This document shows, in pieces, positions 1 to 8,661 of a stretch of DNA of 64,000 nucleotides. A model generated the notes under the pieces. The model made no database searches, was not told the DNA's origin, and saw only the letters and a list, made by a program, of their open reading frames with translations. Source of the stretch: Bacillus mycoides (GTDB taxonomy: Bacteria; Bacillota; Bacilli; Bacillales; Bacillaceae_G); assembly GCF_018742245.1 (NCBI RefSeq), contig NZ_CP036132.1, positions 801,001 to 865,000 on the forward strand, read 5' to 3'. How positions within the stretch are numbered: the first letter of the stretch is position 1; the number at the start of each line of letters is the position of its first letter. The position numbers and the translations under genes are program-made.

Positions 1-20
1 AAAGAGAAGAGCATGTGCAT

Positions 21-55
21 AAAAAATCGCTAGGATCATAACCTAGCGATTTTTT
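21..55. terminator. Bidirectional hairpin terminator
   Basis: A 14-bp perfect inverted repeat (AAAAAATCGCTAGG and its complement) with a 7-base loop ends in a T run. It probably closes a gene lying left of the window. Confidence 0.75.
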
Positions 56-131
56 ATGTTTAAAATATTTACAATTCAGAAAAATAAGAATAAAATTAGA
101 GGGTAAATTATATATAGAGAGAAGGGAAAAC

Positions 132-998
132 GTGGTCAAAAAAGTTTTTCTGAATGGGATGGAAATGACAATTCAATTTATCATTTCAATTTTGGGTATT
201 ATTTTTTTAGGGGCACTGCCGAAATTATTTTATGGATTTGAGCTGAATGTATCAGCGTACATACAGAGTCTAAAAGAAGTATTTGCGAACTTAATGGATA
301 TCTCCAATTTGCAATATGTGAGAGATAAATTTTTATTTCCACAGTTGTTTGTCCATTATAAAGAAACGATTGTTATTTTTTTAGCTGCATTTTGCATTTC
401 GTTATTTGTAGCATTTTGTATCGTTTATATGATTATGAGTAGTTCACCGCGTATACAGCACCGAATTAAATCATTTCTCATCTTTCTAGAATCCATTCCA
501 GACATTCTTCTTATTTTAGGATCACAAATTTTAGTTATATGGTTTTTTAAACAAACAGGTTTTTTACCTTTTCAAATTGCGTCAATCGGAGGCGAGTCGA
601 TTAGAGGATTGCCAATATTTTGTTTGAGTATACCGACTACGATTATGTTTGTAAAAATGTTAGTGCTTCGTTTTGAAAATGAGCTGGAAAAAGATTATGT
701 ATTATTTGCTAAGGCGAAAGGGCTGGATCGTTTTCATATTTTAAATCGTCATATTTTACGAAATGTGTTGCTTAGTACACTTTTCTTTGCGAAAACGAAT
801 GTTTTTTTTATGTTATCTAATTTATATATTATAGAATGGATTTTTAATACGGGTGGTATTTTTATGTTTTTGAAATCGTATGAGGGTATTAGGGTTGAGG
901 TTTTCATCGTTAGTGTGCTGCTTATTTATATTCCGATTTTTATTTTATTCAAATTGTTTCATTATCTCATTCCAGCTGCGATGAAGGAGAGATTATAA
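132..998 (+). CDS. Peptide/nickel-type ABC transporter permease (DppB/OppB-like)
   Basis: This 288-residue integral membrane protein starts at GTG after an AGAGAGAAGGG ribosome site. It has an N-terminal membrane segment, a periplasm-side loop, then a block of five or so membrane helices. The stretch around residues 190-215 (ENELEKDYVLFAKAKGLDR) is the EAA-type cytoplasmic loop that contacts the ATPase in peptide permeases. It would form a heterodimeric channel with the next gene, one base downstream. No substrate-binding protein or ATPase gene follows, so those partners must be encoded upstream of the window or elsewhere. The substrate is unknown. Confidence 0.8.
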   Translation: MVKKVFLNGMEMTIQFIISILGIIFLGALPKLFYGFELNVSAYIQSLKEVFANLMDISNLQYVRDKFLFPQLFVHYKETIVIFLAAFCISLFVAFCIVYMIMSSSPRIQHRIKSFLIFLESIPDILLILGSQILVIWFFKQTGFLPFQIASIGGESIRGLPIFCLSIPTTIMFVKMLVLRFENELEKDYVLFAKAKGLDRFHILNRHILRNVLLSTLFFAKTNVFFMLSNLYIIEWIFNTGGIFMFLKSYEGIRVEVFIVSVLLIYIPIFILFKLFHYLIPAAMKERL

Positions 999-999
999 T

Positions 1000-2004
1000 A
1001 TGTGGACGTATATAAAACGCGATAAAAGGTTTTGGATAAGCATTGGGTTTCTTCTCATATTAGTTCTTTTGAGCATCGGAAATATGATATGGAATGATGG
1101 ACAGATTAAAAAAGTTACACTGCAATATGATGCGTCAGGAAACCCAGAAGTGCCACCATTTTCACCTTCATTACAATTTTTACTCGGGACAGACTGGAAA
1201 GGATATGACCTTTTACATTTAGTCATTGAAGGCGCGAAGTGGACGATTGGTATATCTATTTTAATTGCGGCACTTAGAATGGTAATAGGTGTGTTTTTTG
1301 GTGTTGTACTCGGAACGTACATAAAAAGAGGGTTTTCAAAAATCGAGGCTTTTTTTGATAGTTTTACAGTTATTCCAACAGTTATGATTGCGTATTTCTT
1401 TCTCCAATCTGTGAATACCTTTGGAAGTGGAGAGGAAACAACAACTTTCTTTGAAAGGGCTTCGTTTCAAGTTGTATTACTTGTAATGCTTGTGATGCCA
1501 GTTATTGCACTGTATGTTGCGAAAGAAGTTCGTAAATTACAAACGGAAGAATTTATTGATGCCGCGCGCATATTAGGTGGATCAAGAAGACACATTGTTA
1601 TAAAGCATCTTTTTCCGCACCTATATATGACGTTTATACTTGTATTTCTTCAGCAGTTTACGCAGACTCTTACTATTTTACTGCACTTAGGGTTACTGGA
1701 AGTATTCTTTGGCGGAACTGTTAAGTTTTTAGGACCGGTAGAAGAAATAGACTCTTACACACATGAATGGTCAGGTTTAATTGGAGTTTATTTTAGATCA
1801 TTAACAGTGCATCCGTGGATTCCTCTCGTTCCAATTACATTTTTTGGACTTACTATCTTTTCAGGAAATATGATTGTGAAAAGCATAGAAGAAGCGATGA
1901 TGAAAGTAAGGTTAGGCGGTGAGATAAAGAAGACAGATGTAGAAAAGGAACAACCTGCTGTGCAGTCAAAAGAAGAGCTATTTACGTTTAAACATACGAT
2001 GTGA
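1000..2004 (+). CDS. Peptide/nickel-type ABC transporter permease (DppC/OppC-like)
   Basis: This 334-residue membrane protein follows the previous permease with one base between stop and start, so the two are translationally linked. It has an N-terminal helix, an extracytoplasmic segment containing FLLGTDWKGYDLLHLVIEGA (the LGTDxxGxD motif typical of OppC/DppC N-terminal regions) and an EAA loop near residues 180-205 (EEFIDAARILGGSRRHIVIK). The charged tail after residue 300 is likely cytosolic. The pair forms the channel of a peptide-type importer. The partner ATPases and binding protein are not in the window. Confidence 0.85.
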   Translation: MWTYIKRDKRFWISIGFLLILVLLSIGNMIWNDGQIKKVTLQYDASGNPEVPPFSPSLQFLLGTDWKGYDLLHLVIEGAKWTIGISILIAALRMVIGVFFGVVLGTYIKRGFSKIEAFFDSFTVIPTVMIAYFFLQSVNTFGSGEETTTFFERASFQVVLLVMLVMPVIALYVAKEVRKLQTEEFIDAARILGGSRRHIVIKHLFPHLYMTFILVFLQQFTQTLTILLHLGLLEVFFGGTVKFLGPVEEIDSYTHEWSGLIGVYFRSLTVHPWIPLVPITFFGLTIFSGNMIVKSIEEAMMKVRLGGEIKKTDVEKEQPAVQSKEELFTFKHTM

Positions 2005-2011
2005 AAATAAA

Positions 2012-2045
2012 AAAGAAGCAAGCATAATCAATGCTTGCTTCTTTC
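2012..2045. terminator. Bidirectional terminator between convergent genes
   Basis: GAAGCAAGCAT and its complement flank a 5-base loop, with A and T runs outside. It separates the permease operon from the convergent brnQ gene. Confidence 0.8.
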
Positions 2046-3361
2046 TATTTTGCAGAAACTTCACCTTCAGCTTCTGTTTGCGGAATACAGTATCCGATTA
2101 TACCACCGATTATTGCCGGAACGATCCAGCCTATTCCTAAGTTATAAAAAGGAATAGTGTGTACGATATTAGCGATAAAGTTTGGAATCATTCCCACATT
2201 ATCAAGTGCATGAATACAGCTAATAATGAATGCCGCGATCATCGCTCCGATATAGACAGAAGGTTTACGTTTCGTATATTTATCAATAAATGATACGAAA
2301 ATTAAAATGATGGTAATTGGATATAAAATAATTAATACAGGTAATGTAATTTTAATTAATAAGCTTAAGCCTAAGTTTGAAATGATGAAGCTAAAGATAC
2401 AAACGTATAGTACCAGTTTCTTGTATGAAACATTCGTTAACACTGTTGCGAAATAGTTTGCGAATGCACTTACAACACCGATTGCAGTCGTTAAACAAGC
2501 AAAGATAATTGCGATACTTAATAAAACATTCCCGCTTGTCCCAAAGAATTGATACATAACAGTAGCTAATAGCTGACCGCCGTTTTCAAATTGTCCTAAG
2601 TTTCCGTTTGAAGCGCCAATATAACCGAGTAAGAAATAAACAATTGTTAAGAAAAGGGCAGCAATGCTTCCGCAAATAATTGTATATTTCGCAATCGATT
2701 TCTTATCTTGTATACCGTTTTGACGAATTGCATTTACAACAATCGTTGATAATACGAGTGCTCCAATTGCATCTAAAGTTAAAAATCCTTCAAGAAATCC
2801 TTTGAAAAACGGGATGTCTTTGTAGTCACCGATAGGCTCAGTGAATGATCCTGGTGAAAGAATTGCCTTTGTTGCCATAATTGCAATAATTACAAGTAAA
2901 ATTGGCGTTAATATTTTACCGATATGATCTACTAATTTGGATGGATTTAATGATAGGAAGTAAACGACTGTAAAGAAAATAGCGCTAAAAACTAACATAG
3001 AATACCATTGATCTGGGAAAAGTGGTGCGATTCCAATTTCGTAAGATACAGTTCCAGTTCGTGGAATAACAAATAGTGGGCCGATTGAAAGATAAATAAT
3101 GATAGCGAATACTGCTGCGAATTTTGGATGAACACGGCTTGCTAAAGTATTAAAACTACCACCGGCAAGGGCAACAGCCACGATAGCTAGTAAAGATAAA
3201 CCGACATCTGTAATAATAAATCCTGTAATGGAAATCCACATGTTTTCTCCGGAAGAAAGGCCGAGAAGGGGCGGGAAAATCATATTACCAGCACCGAAGA
3301 AAACTGCGAATAGCAATAAACTAATCGAAAGTATTTGCGCTGGTTTTAAAGTTGTACGCAT
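2045..3361 (-). CDS. brnQ: Branched-chain amino acid transport carrier BrnQ
   Basis: This 438-residue protein with about 12 membrane helices has the LIVCS family start (ILSISLLLFAVFFGAGNMIF followed by PPLLG). The family imports leucine, isoleucine and valine with Na+ or H+. Start ATG is preceded by TAGGAGGA. Length is normal for the family. The gene stands alone between the permease terminator and cotJC. AT-rich partial matches to a CodY box occur upstream, but they carry several mismatches and are not scored. B. cereus-group genomes usually hold several BrnQ paralogues, so the exact substrate is uncertain. Confidence 0.92.
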   Translation of the reverse strand: MRTTLKPAQILSISLLLFAVFFGAGNMIFPPLLGLSSGENMWISITGFIITDVGLSLLAIVAVALAGGSFNTLASRVHPKFAAVFAIIIYLSIGPLFVIPRTGTVSYEIGIAPLFPDQWYSMLVFSAIFFTVVYFLSLNPSKLVDHIGKILTPILLVIIAIMATKAILSPGSFTEPIGDYKDIPFFKGFLEGFLTLDAIGALVLSTIVVNAIRQNGIQDKKSIAKYTIICGSIAALFLTIVYFLLGYIGASNGNLGQFENGGQLLATVMYQFFGTSGNVLLSIAIIFACLTTAIGVVSAFANYFATVLTNVSYKKLVLYVCIFSFIISNLGLSLLIKITLPVLIILYPITIILIFVSFIDKYTKRKPSVYIGAMIAAFIISCIHALDNVGMIPNFIANIVHTIPFYNLGIGWIVPAIIGGIIGYCIPQTEAEGEVSAK

Positions 3362-3548
3362 ATAAAGAAAATCCTCCTAATGAGTGTTTTTGTCGAAAAT
3401 TCAAATAATTTGTCGAGTAACTGTTATTATTTTAAAGGTCTGATGACTAGAAAGCAAGAGGGAATTTTAAAAATATTTTAAAATAATGCGTAAAATTGAA
3501 TAAATATACTATTTATATGTTAATGAGGAAGGATTTTACTTTTAACGT

Positions 3549-3577
3549 AAAAAAACACATATCGCTAGGATATGTGT
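3549..3577 (-). terminator. Terminator of cotJC
   Basis: On the minus strand ACACATATC and its complement enclose a short loop and are followed by seven T residues, directly after the cotJC stop. Confidence 0.75.
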
Positions 3578-3578
3578 A

Positions 3579-4148
3579 TTAAAAATAAATTTGTCTATCA
3601 CGTTCTTCTTTTAAAATTTCTACAGCCTCTCGGAAACGTTGTGAATGGACAATTTCTCGTTCGCGTAAAAAGCGTAAGCTATCATTTATATCGGGATCGT
3701 CTGATAAATCAATTAGCCATTGATAAGTCGCTCGTGCTTTTTCTTCAGCTGCAATATCCTCGTATAAATCTGCGATAGGGTCTCCTTTTGCTTGAATGTA
3801 AGTAGCAGTAAAAGGAACACCACCTGCATTATGATAAAACAAAGCGCTGTCATGATTCGCATAATGCGCGTCTAATCCGGCAGCTTTCATTTGTTCAGGT
3901 GTTGCATCTTTTGTTAATTTATAAATCATTGTAGCAATCATTTCTAAATGGGCGAACTCTTCTGTACCAATATCAGTTAGTAAGCCAACGACTTTGTCAG
4001 GAATAGTATAACGCTGATTTAAGTAGCGAAGAGCAGCAGCTAGTTCGCCGTCCGCACCACCGTACTGTTCAACTAGTAATCTTGCGAGTGCTGGATTACA
4101 AGTACTCACTTTAACAGGATATTGTAATTTTTTTTCATAAATCCACAT
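3579..4148 (-). CDS. cotJC: Spore coat protein CotJC, manganese-catalase family (full-length copy)
   Basis: CotJC is a spore-coat protein of the Mn-catalase superfamily. This copy encodes 189 residues from the start MWIYEKKLQYPVKV; the ATG at 4148 has AAGGAGG upstream, and a longer reading frame adds only seven unlikely residues. Carboxylate/histidine ligand motifs typical of the fold are visible (GTEEFAHLEM near 61-70; EEKARATYQW and EREIVHSQRF further on). It is separated from its usual partners cotJB and cotJA by 3.3 kb containing a nuclease/ATPase module, and a truncated second cotJC sits next to cotJB. Its upstream DNA differs from that of the second copy, so its sporulation promoter may be displaced or new. 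Confidence 0.9.
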   Translation of the reverse strand: MWIYEKKLQYPVKVSTCNPALARLLVEQYGGADGELAAALRYLNQRYTIPDKVVGLLTDIGTEEFAHLEMIATMIYKLTKDATPEQMKAAGLDAHYANHDSALFYHNAGGVPFTATYIQAKGDPIADLYEDIAAEEKARATYQWLIDLSDDPDINDSLRFLREREIVHSQRFREAVEILKEERDRQIYF

Positions 4149-4473
4149 AAATCTATACCTCCTTAGCAATGCATTATTATTATTATTAAGCCTATTGAGT
4201 AGGGCTCGTTTATTATGACTAATTAGTAGTATGGTTATTAATAATGAGTACTGCTTAAAGAAAAATTAACTTTTCTAATATGTTCTTAAGATTAAAATCC
4301 TGAATTTTTAATGTTTTTTAAAGAGGAAATTAATTAAACTTATTTAATTTGAAAATACAATAAAAGAAAACAGGCAAAAAATAAAGATAAGGGCGACAGC
4401 TAGTTTATGATGTAATTATTATATTGAAACTGATATTATAAAAAATAGGAAATATGTTTATAGGAGGTGCGAA
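4149..4473. other. AT-rich intergenic region between cotJC and the nuclease gene
   Basis: This 325-bp stretch holds divergent ribosome sites at each end: AAGGAGG for cotJC on the minus strand and AGGAGGT for the nuclease on the plus strand. No clear sigma-A promoter could be fixed for either. A short ATT trinucleotide run lies near 4174-4187. It forms the left edge of the inserted segment. Confidence 0.5.
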
Positions 4474-5445
4474 ATGAGTGAAATTGAAAATGGAGGAGCT
4501 ATTGCTATAAAAGGCTTCAACTATCAAAAAGCTTCTATTATTCTAGTAATGATTCATAATTATAAAAAAGATAACTTTAAAGTTATACCTGAATCAAGTG
4601 AAGATTTTGAAATTCAGCTTGGAGACACTACTTTTTTTATCCAGGTAAAGGGGACAAAAAAACTATCAGTAAAAAATTTGATAAAAAGAACGAAAAAGCG
4701 ATCTGGCGCTATGAGTCCATCAATTATTGAAAAAAATTTAGCGCCTGGGAATGATACGGACAAAAGAAAAATATTTCTTTGGGATTTGAGTGAAAATACA
4801 AAAGATAAGCTAGTTAGCCAGATCGGGAATTTGGTTTCTCCTATATACTGTTTATCTAATGAACAAAAAGAGACTGTTAAAGAATCATTAGAACTAGATA
4901 ATTCTCAAAAAAATAGACTAGATAATCAAAAAATTTATATAACGCCATTTTCAAATGATTTAGATGTAGCTTTAACTATGTTAAAAGGTGTTATGGTCAG
5001 TAGAAATTTGTTAGTTACTAACGATAGAGCTAAAATTGTCTTAGGTGAATTATCATTAGAAATAGATCAAAAAAGTGAAATATTAGTTACTAATGATAGT
5101 GATATTGAAAGAAAAGAAATTAATGGGGAATACTTGAAAAAAGTATTTATTAATATACAACAAAAAGAATTATTTGATGAAGTTCTAAATAATCTTTCAA
5201 TTAATAGTGTAATGAAATATAGAATAAAAATGGAAAAGTCGCGTATTCCACTTATTTATCAGACAGTTAAAGACAACGTCAAAAAACAAGCAGATACTAG
5301 TTTAATTAAAACAAAAAGTGATGACGAAGCTATCAATTATTTCCTAGATATATTGAAAGCGGTAGCACCAGAAATAGAAAATACAGAGTTGTCTACTGCT
5401 TTGGCAATAGATTGTTTCTGTGAGTTAGGAGGGGTAAATTTATGA
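4474..5445 (+). CDS. Cap4-type (DUF4297-like) nuclease, putative Lamassu LmuA-like effector
   Basis: This 323-residue protein begins with a motif order typical of Cap4/DUF4297 dsDNA endonucleases: GxxAxxGFxYQ at residues 8-18, then E40, D44 and QVK at 57-59, which form a PD-(D/E)xK active-site pattern. The rest is lysine-rich and mostly helical without a motif I recognise, and may contact the ATPase. The start has an AGGAGGT site 7 bases upstream. It overlaps the next gene by four bases (ATGA), so the two are co-translated. In Lamassu systems a Cap4-type LmuA is released by an SMC-like LmuB on sensing foreign DNA. The family call is from motifs only. No LmuC-type middle gene is present. Confidence 0.65.
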   Translation: MSEIENGGAIAIKGFNYQKASIILVMIHNYKKDNFKVIPESSEDFEIQLGDTTFFIQVKGTKKLSVKNLIKRTKKRSGAMSPSIIEKNLAPGNDTDKRKIFLWDLSENTKDKLVSQIGNLVSPIYCLSNEQKETVKESLELDNSQKNRLDNQKIYITPFSNDLDVALTMLKGVMVSRNLLVTNDRAKIVLGELSLEIDQKSEILVTNDSDIERKEINGEYLKKVFINIQQKELFDEVLNNLSINSVMKYRIKMEKSRIPLIYQTVKDNVKKQADTSLIKTKSDDEAINYFLDILKAVAPEIENTELSTALAIDCFCELGGVNL

Positions 5446-7103
5446 TACTAAATTCTTTTTCCATTGTTGATTTTAAAAATAAAGAAGCAAGAAATTTTGT
5501 TTTTAAACAGGGAAATAATCTAATTGTTAGTAGTGGAAATACACAAGGTAAATCAAGTCTCTTGAAATCATTGTATTTTACATTAGGATTTGATGTAAGA
5601 CAATTTCCTAGTGGATGGACTACTGATAATATGTATTTTCAATTAGAATTAGAAATAGATAATTCAAGTTATACAATCACTAGACAGAAAGATATCTTTA
5701 GAGTCAGTGATGAAGATAAGCTTATGAATGTGAAAGAATACTCAGAATGGTTACAAAAAAAAATTAACATTAATATGCAGCTAGCTAATGTTTATACAAA
5801 AAATTTACATAATGCTTATTCATCGGCAATAATTTTACCTTTTTATATTGACCAAGATGATTCGTGGGATGGTGTGATGTATCGAAGAGTATCGGATACA
5901 TTAGGTCAATATACGCGCATCCCAAAAGATATATTTGAAAGTATTTTTTCTCTTTCTAATTTAGAAATAACAGAATTACAAAATAAGCTTACTAATTCTA
6001 CTAAAGAAAAAAATATAGTAGAGTCTACAATAACTAATTTTTATAAAATTGTTGAAGAATATAAAGAAGAGAATATAAATGCAGCTGGTGTAGTAAAAAT
6101 TGATAAAGTAGTGCTGAACAACGATATTAATCATTATTTAAGCATGGTGAATAAATTTAATGAGGAAGCAACAAAATACAAATTAAAGCTATTAAATAAG
6201 CAAGAATTGCTGGATTTACAAAAACAAGAATTATCTGAACTAGAACAACTCTTAATAATGAATAGAAAAAGATATAAGTCTATAAAAGCGGAATGTAAGT
6301 ATTGTCATTCTCAACTAACTGTAGAACAATCTTTAACACGTCTTAATTTGTCAAATAATGAATTTGAGATCTCTCTTCTAAAAGATGAGGTAAAACAAGA
6401 AATTGAAAAATTCACTAAAGAAATTAAAGAATTGAGAATACAACAAGTTTCACTTGGACAAAAAATCGATGAAATTAATACAAGAATTCAAAAATCGAAA
6501 AAACTGCTGACAATAGATGATTACGTAAAAGAGTCTGCTAAAAATGAGGCTGTGAATGAAATGGAAAATCTGATTGATAAGCAAATTATAATAAAACATA
6601 ACTTAGAAGAAAAAATTAAAAAACTAAGAAAACAGATTAAAGAATTAAATGAAGAAAAACAAGAGTTAAGGACATCTATTGAGAAAGACTTTGATGTATT
6701 AATTTCAAAACTAAAAGGTTCCTTGACTGGTATTAATATAAATGAATTGAAATTTCTAGACTTTAAGAAAATAGCTGGTAGTGGTATGGATAAAAATAAA
6801 AAATATCTAGCGTATTATTTAGTATATTTTAATTTATTAGAAAAATACAGTTCTTATAGAATTCCATTTTGTATGGATTCATTTATTAAAAATGAAATAT
6901 CTGGAGACAATGCGAATGAAATGTTTAGTGCTATTGAAGAATATTTTTTTAGTAATGATAATCAAACGTTTTTTTCAATTGTCTCGGAAAATCTTAGACA
7001 TTTAAAACATGAAAAGAAATACAATAAAATTGAAGTTGATGGAAAGCTCTTATCAAAGGATATGTATACTGAAATTAGTTCAAAGCTTACCTTTAAAGAC
7101 TAA
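5442..7103 (+). CDS. Rad50/SMC-like coiled-coil ATPase, putative Lamassu LmuB-like sensor
   Basis: This 553-residue protein has an SMC-like layout. A P-loop lies at residues 31-38 (SGNTQGKS, with Ser in place of the first Gly of the usual motif). Two long charged coiled-coil stretches lie at about 170-280 and 300-410. They are separated by CxxC at 285-288 (CKYC), which resembles the zinc hook of Rad50. A signature-like GSGMDKNKKYLAYY lies near 445-460, followed by a Walker-B-like IPFCMDSF with Asp479 and no adjacent Glu. It overlaps the nuclease gene by ATGA. ATPase plus Cap4 nuclease in one operon is the arrangement of Lamassu-type defence. It is somewhat short for LmuB, and other OLD- or ABC-3C-like assignments remain possible. 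Confidence 0.65.
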   Translation: MILNSFSIVDFKNKEARNFVFKQGNNLIVSSGNTQGKSSLLKSLYFTLGFDVRQFPSGWTTDNMYFQLELEIDNSSYTITRQKDIFRVSDEDKLMNVKEYSEWLQKKININMQLANVYTKNLHNAYSSAIILPFYIDQDDSWDGVMYRRVSDTLGQYTRIPKDIFESIFSLSNLEITELQNKLTNSTKEKNIVESTITNFYKIVEEYKEENINAAGVVKIDKVVLNNDINHYLSMVNKFNEEATKYKLKLLNKQELLDLQKQELSELEQLLIMNRKRYKSIKAECKYCHSQLTVEQSLTRLNLSNNEFEISLLKDEVKQEIEKFTKEIKELRIQQVSLGQKIDEINTRIQKSKKLLTIDDYVKESAKNEAVNEMENLIDKQIIIKHNLEEKIKKLRKQIKELNEEKQELRTSIEKDFDVLISKLKGSLTGININELKFLDFKKIAGSGMDKNKKYLAYYLVYFNLLEKYSSYRIPFCMDSFIKNEISGDNANEMFSAIEEYFFSNDNQTFFSIVSENLRHLKHEKKYNKIEVDGKLLSKDMYTEISSKLTFKD

Positions 7104-7319
7104 GAACAATATTGTGAGTTTGCGCAAAGCATAAAATTGTGTACATACATAAATTTTTTAAGTGATTTATATGGAGTGTTTAAATAAATCATACTCAATG
7201 AAATTGGAATGTTACATTAATGCTCAGACGACTTTAATTAAAATCAACAACCATTTTGATAAAATATCAAAGGGGCATTTGGTTTTATATCGATTTTAGC
7301 TAAGTACTGAAAAAGAAAA
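7104..7319. other. AT-rich intergenic region after the ATPase gene
   Basis: This 216-bp stretch shows no convincing gene or promoter. Together with the terminator at 7373-7401 it forms the right part of the inserted segment, before homology to cotJC begins at about 7436. Confidence 0.5.
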
Positions 7320-7667
7320 TTATGATGTAACGAAAAGATATATTTTATAGAATTTAATCTTGATAAATAAACAAAAAACCTTCAAGTTAAGAAGGTTTTT
7401 TGTTTTAAATATTAGTGACATTTTATTCACTGTGTATTTAGAAATCATTGTCGCAATCATTTCTAAATGTGCGAATTCTTCTGTACCAATGTCGGTTAGT
7501 AATCCAACAACTTTGTCAGGAATTGTATAACTCTGATTTAAGTAGCGAAGAGCAGCAGCCAGTTCGCCATCCGCACCGCCATACTGTTCAACTAATAATT
7601 TGGCGAGTGCTGGATTACAAGTACTCACTTTAACTGGGTATTGTAATTTCTTTTCATAAATCCACAT
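7320..7667 (-). pseudogene. cotJC: Truncated second copy of cotJC
   Basis: From the start at 7667 this frame matches the full-length CotJC through residue 75 with only R23K and R46S. Homology to the full copy ends near 7436, and the frame then runs through about 35 unrelated residues, across a hairpin terminator, to a stop at 7320. The ligand-bearing C-terminal two-thirds of the catalase fold is missing, so the product should be inactive. It sits 12 bases after cotJB, in the normal place for cotJC, with its own AAAGGAGAG site. The synonymous differences between the two copies are too many for a very recent tandem duplication. Confidence 0.8.
7373..7401. terminator. Bidirectional terminator inside the truncated cotJC frame
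   Basis: An 11-bp perfect inverted repeat (AAAAAACCTTC and its complement) flanks a 7-base loop, with A and T runs at the ends. It can stop both the ATPase operon and the broken cotJ transcript. Confidence 0.75.
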
Positions 7668-7679
7668 AGTTTCTCTCCT

Positions 7680-7955
7680 TTATATTTGCCAGGGCCAAGG
7701 GCCTTTGCTCCATTCCCATGGAGCGTTAGAATAACTGTTTCCAAACTGCTGAAGTGGTCCGTATCTTTCTTCAATTTTTTGTTTTAATACTCTTCGTTTA
7801 TAAGAAAAATCGTTGAATTGATTTATAGCTGCAGTATCGTCGGGATGCGTATCTAAATAGAGAGTAAGTTCAACTAATACAAAGTCTAATTCTTGCAGCT
7901 CTTCAATCCATTTGTAATATTCATCAGGCAATGTTTGTGTCACGTTTTTATTCAC
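7680..7955 (-). CDS. cotJB: Spore coat protein CotJB
   Basis: This 91-residue protein has the CotJB pattern: PDEYYKWIEELQELDFVLVELTLYLDTHPDD in the N-terminal half and a proline/tryptophan-rich tail ending in PWPWQI. It is part of the CotJ coat complex made in the mother cell. It starts at GTG overlapping the cotJA stop (GTGA), with AAGGACGG as ribosome site. Downstream it is followed by the truncated cotJC instead of an intact one. Confidence 0.9.
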   Translation of the reverse strand: MNKNVTQTLPDEYYKWIEELQELDFVLVELTLYLDTHPDDTAAINQFNDFSYKRRVLKQKIEERYGPLQQFGNSYSNAPWEWSKGPWPWQI

Positions 7956-8167
7956 CGTCCTTTTTTGTAAGGATTTTCATAATAATCATAAAAAGCAGGC
8001 CATAAAGTCCCTTTTCTTAAAGCTTCTTTTGGTGTGAATTGGGGTAAATTAGTTGGTTGGAAACCCATATATAAGTGCGGGGGAGTTGAGTAATATTTCT
8101 TTCCAATTGGAGGACAAGGGTCTTTGGGACTGTGGTAAGGTATGTAAGATTTCATGAATTTATCCAT
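7952..8167 (-). CDS. cotJA: Spore coat-associated protein CotJA
   Basis: This 71-residue proline-rich protein starts at MDKFMKSYIPYHSPKDPCPP. The ATG at 8167 has GGAGGAG 6 bases upstream; the 12 extra residues of the longer frame lack a ribosome site. It is the first gene of cotJA-cotJB-cotJC and overlaps cotJB by four bases. The PxxPIGxKYYSTPPHLYMGFQ segment is typical of CotJA. The operon is expected to be under sigma-E (see 8209-8239). Confidence 0.9.
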   Translation of the reverse strand: MDKFMKSYIPYHSPKDPCPPIGKKYYSTPPHLYMGFQPTNLPQFTPKEALRKGTLWPAFYDYYENPYKKGR

Positions 8168-8208
8168 GTTACACTCCTCCTTTATAAATGAAATATTCAT
8201 CACTACGT

Positions 8209-8239
8209 ATTGTATTCGTACATAATTGTAAATTATGAC
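8209..8239 (-). promoter_or_regulatory. Candidate sigma-E promoter for cotJABC
   Basis: On the minus strand GTCATAATT (8231-8239) resembles the sigma-E -35 and AATACAAT (8209-8216) differs by one base from the -10 CATACAAT, with a 14-base spacer. It lies about 42 bases upstream of cotJA. B. subtilis cotJ is known to be sigma-E dependent. Confidence 0.5.
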
Positions 8240-8275
8240 TCATATAGAAAACTAATAGAGACAGGGGGAGTGCGG

Positions 8276-8641
8276 ATGGGAAGTATTACAACATGTATTG
8301 TATTAGAATCTAAAAACTTAAAGGAAACATTATATTTTTATGAAGGAATTCTAGGATTTAAACCGAGCAAGGAGAGACCACAATTACGTGTAACAGGTGT
8401 TTGGTATGATGTTGGTTCAACGAGAATTTGTTTTGTGGTAAATCGGAATTTACGAGGGCGAGAGAAGGTTGCTAATTCTTCGTGTGAATTAATAACCTTT
8501 TCAATTCTTGATATGGAAAAAGTAAAGAGAAAATTACAGTTTTATAAAATATCTTTTGCGGAAGAACAGCATGCGGATGGGGTGGTAATTACTCTTTATG
8601 ATCCAGATTGCTATAAGCTTCAAATTTCATCAGAGGCATGA
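8276..8641 (+). CDS. VOC-family (glyoxalase/bleomycin-resistance fold) protein
   Basis: This 121-residue protein starts at MGSITTCIVLESKNLKETLYFYEG; ATG 8276 follows AGGGGGAG. The beta-alpha-beta-beta-beta pattern, ETLYFYEGILGF and the C-terminal LYDPDCYKLQIS are typical of vicinal oxygen chelate proteins. The substrate cannot be deduced. Its stop overlaps the next start (ATGA), so it is coupled with the DUF2935 gene. Confidence 0.8.
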   Translation: MGSITTCIVLESKNLKETLYFYEGILGFKPSKERPQLRVTGVWYDVGSTRICFVVNRNLRGREKVANSSCELITFSILDMEKVKRKLQFYKISFAEEQHADGVVITLYDPDCYKLQISSEA

Positions 8642-8661
8642 GTAATCATAGGGGGGATAGC

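Noticed and set aside
3362..3540. CodY boxes upstream of brnQ (and similar AT-rich matches near 72 and 17030)
   Set aside because: Each match has about three to four mismatches to AATTTTCWGAAAATT in very AT-rich DNA; not distinguishable from chance by eye.
3572..3778. 68-residue plus-strand ORF antisense to cotJC
   Set aside because: Lies entirely inside the well-supported cotJC gene with no ribosome site; shadow frame.
4149..7436. Insertion sequence or transposon carrying the nuclease/ATPase genes
   Set aside because: No transposase, integrase or terminal inverted repeats were found at the edges of the insert.
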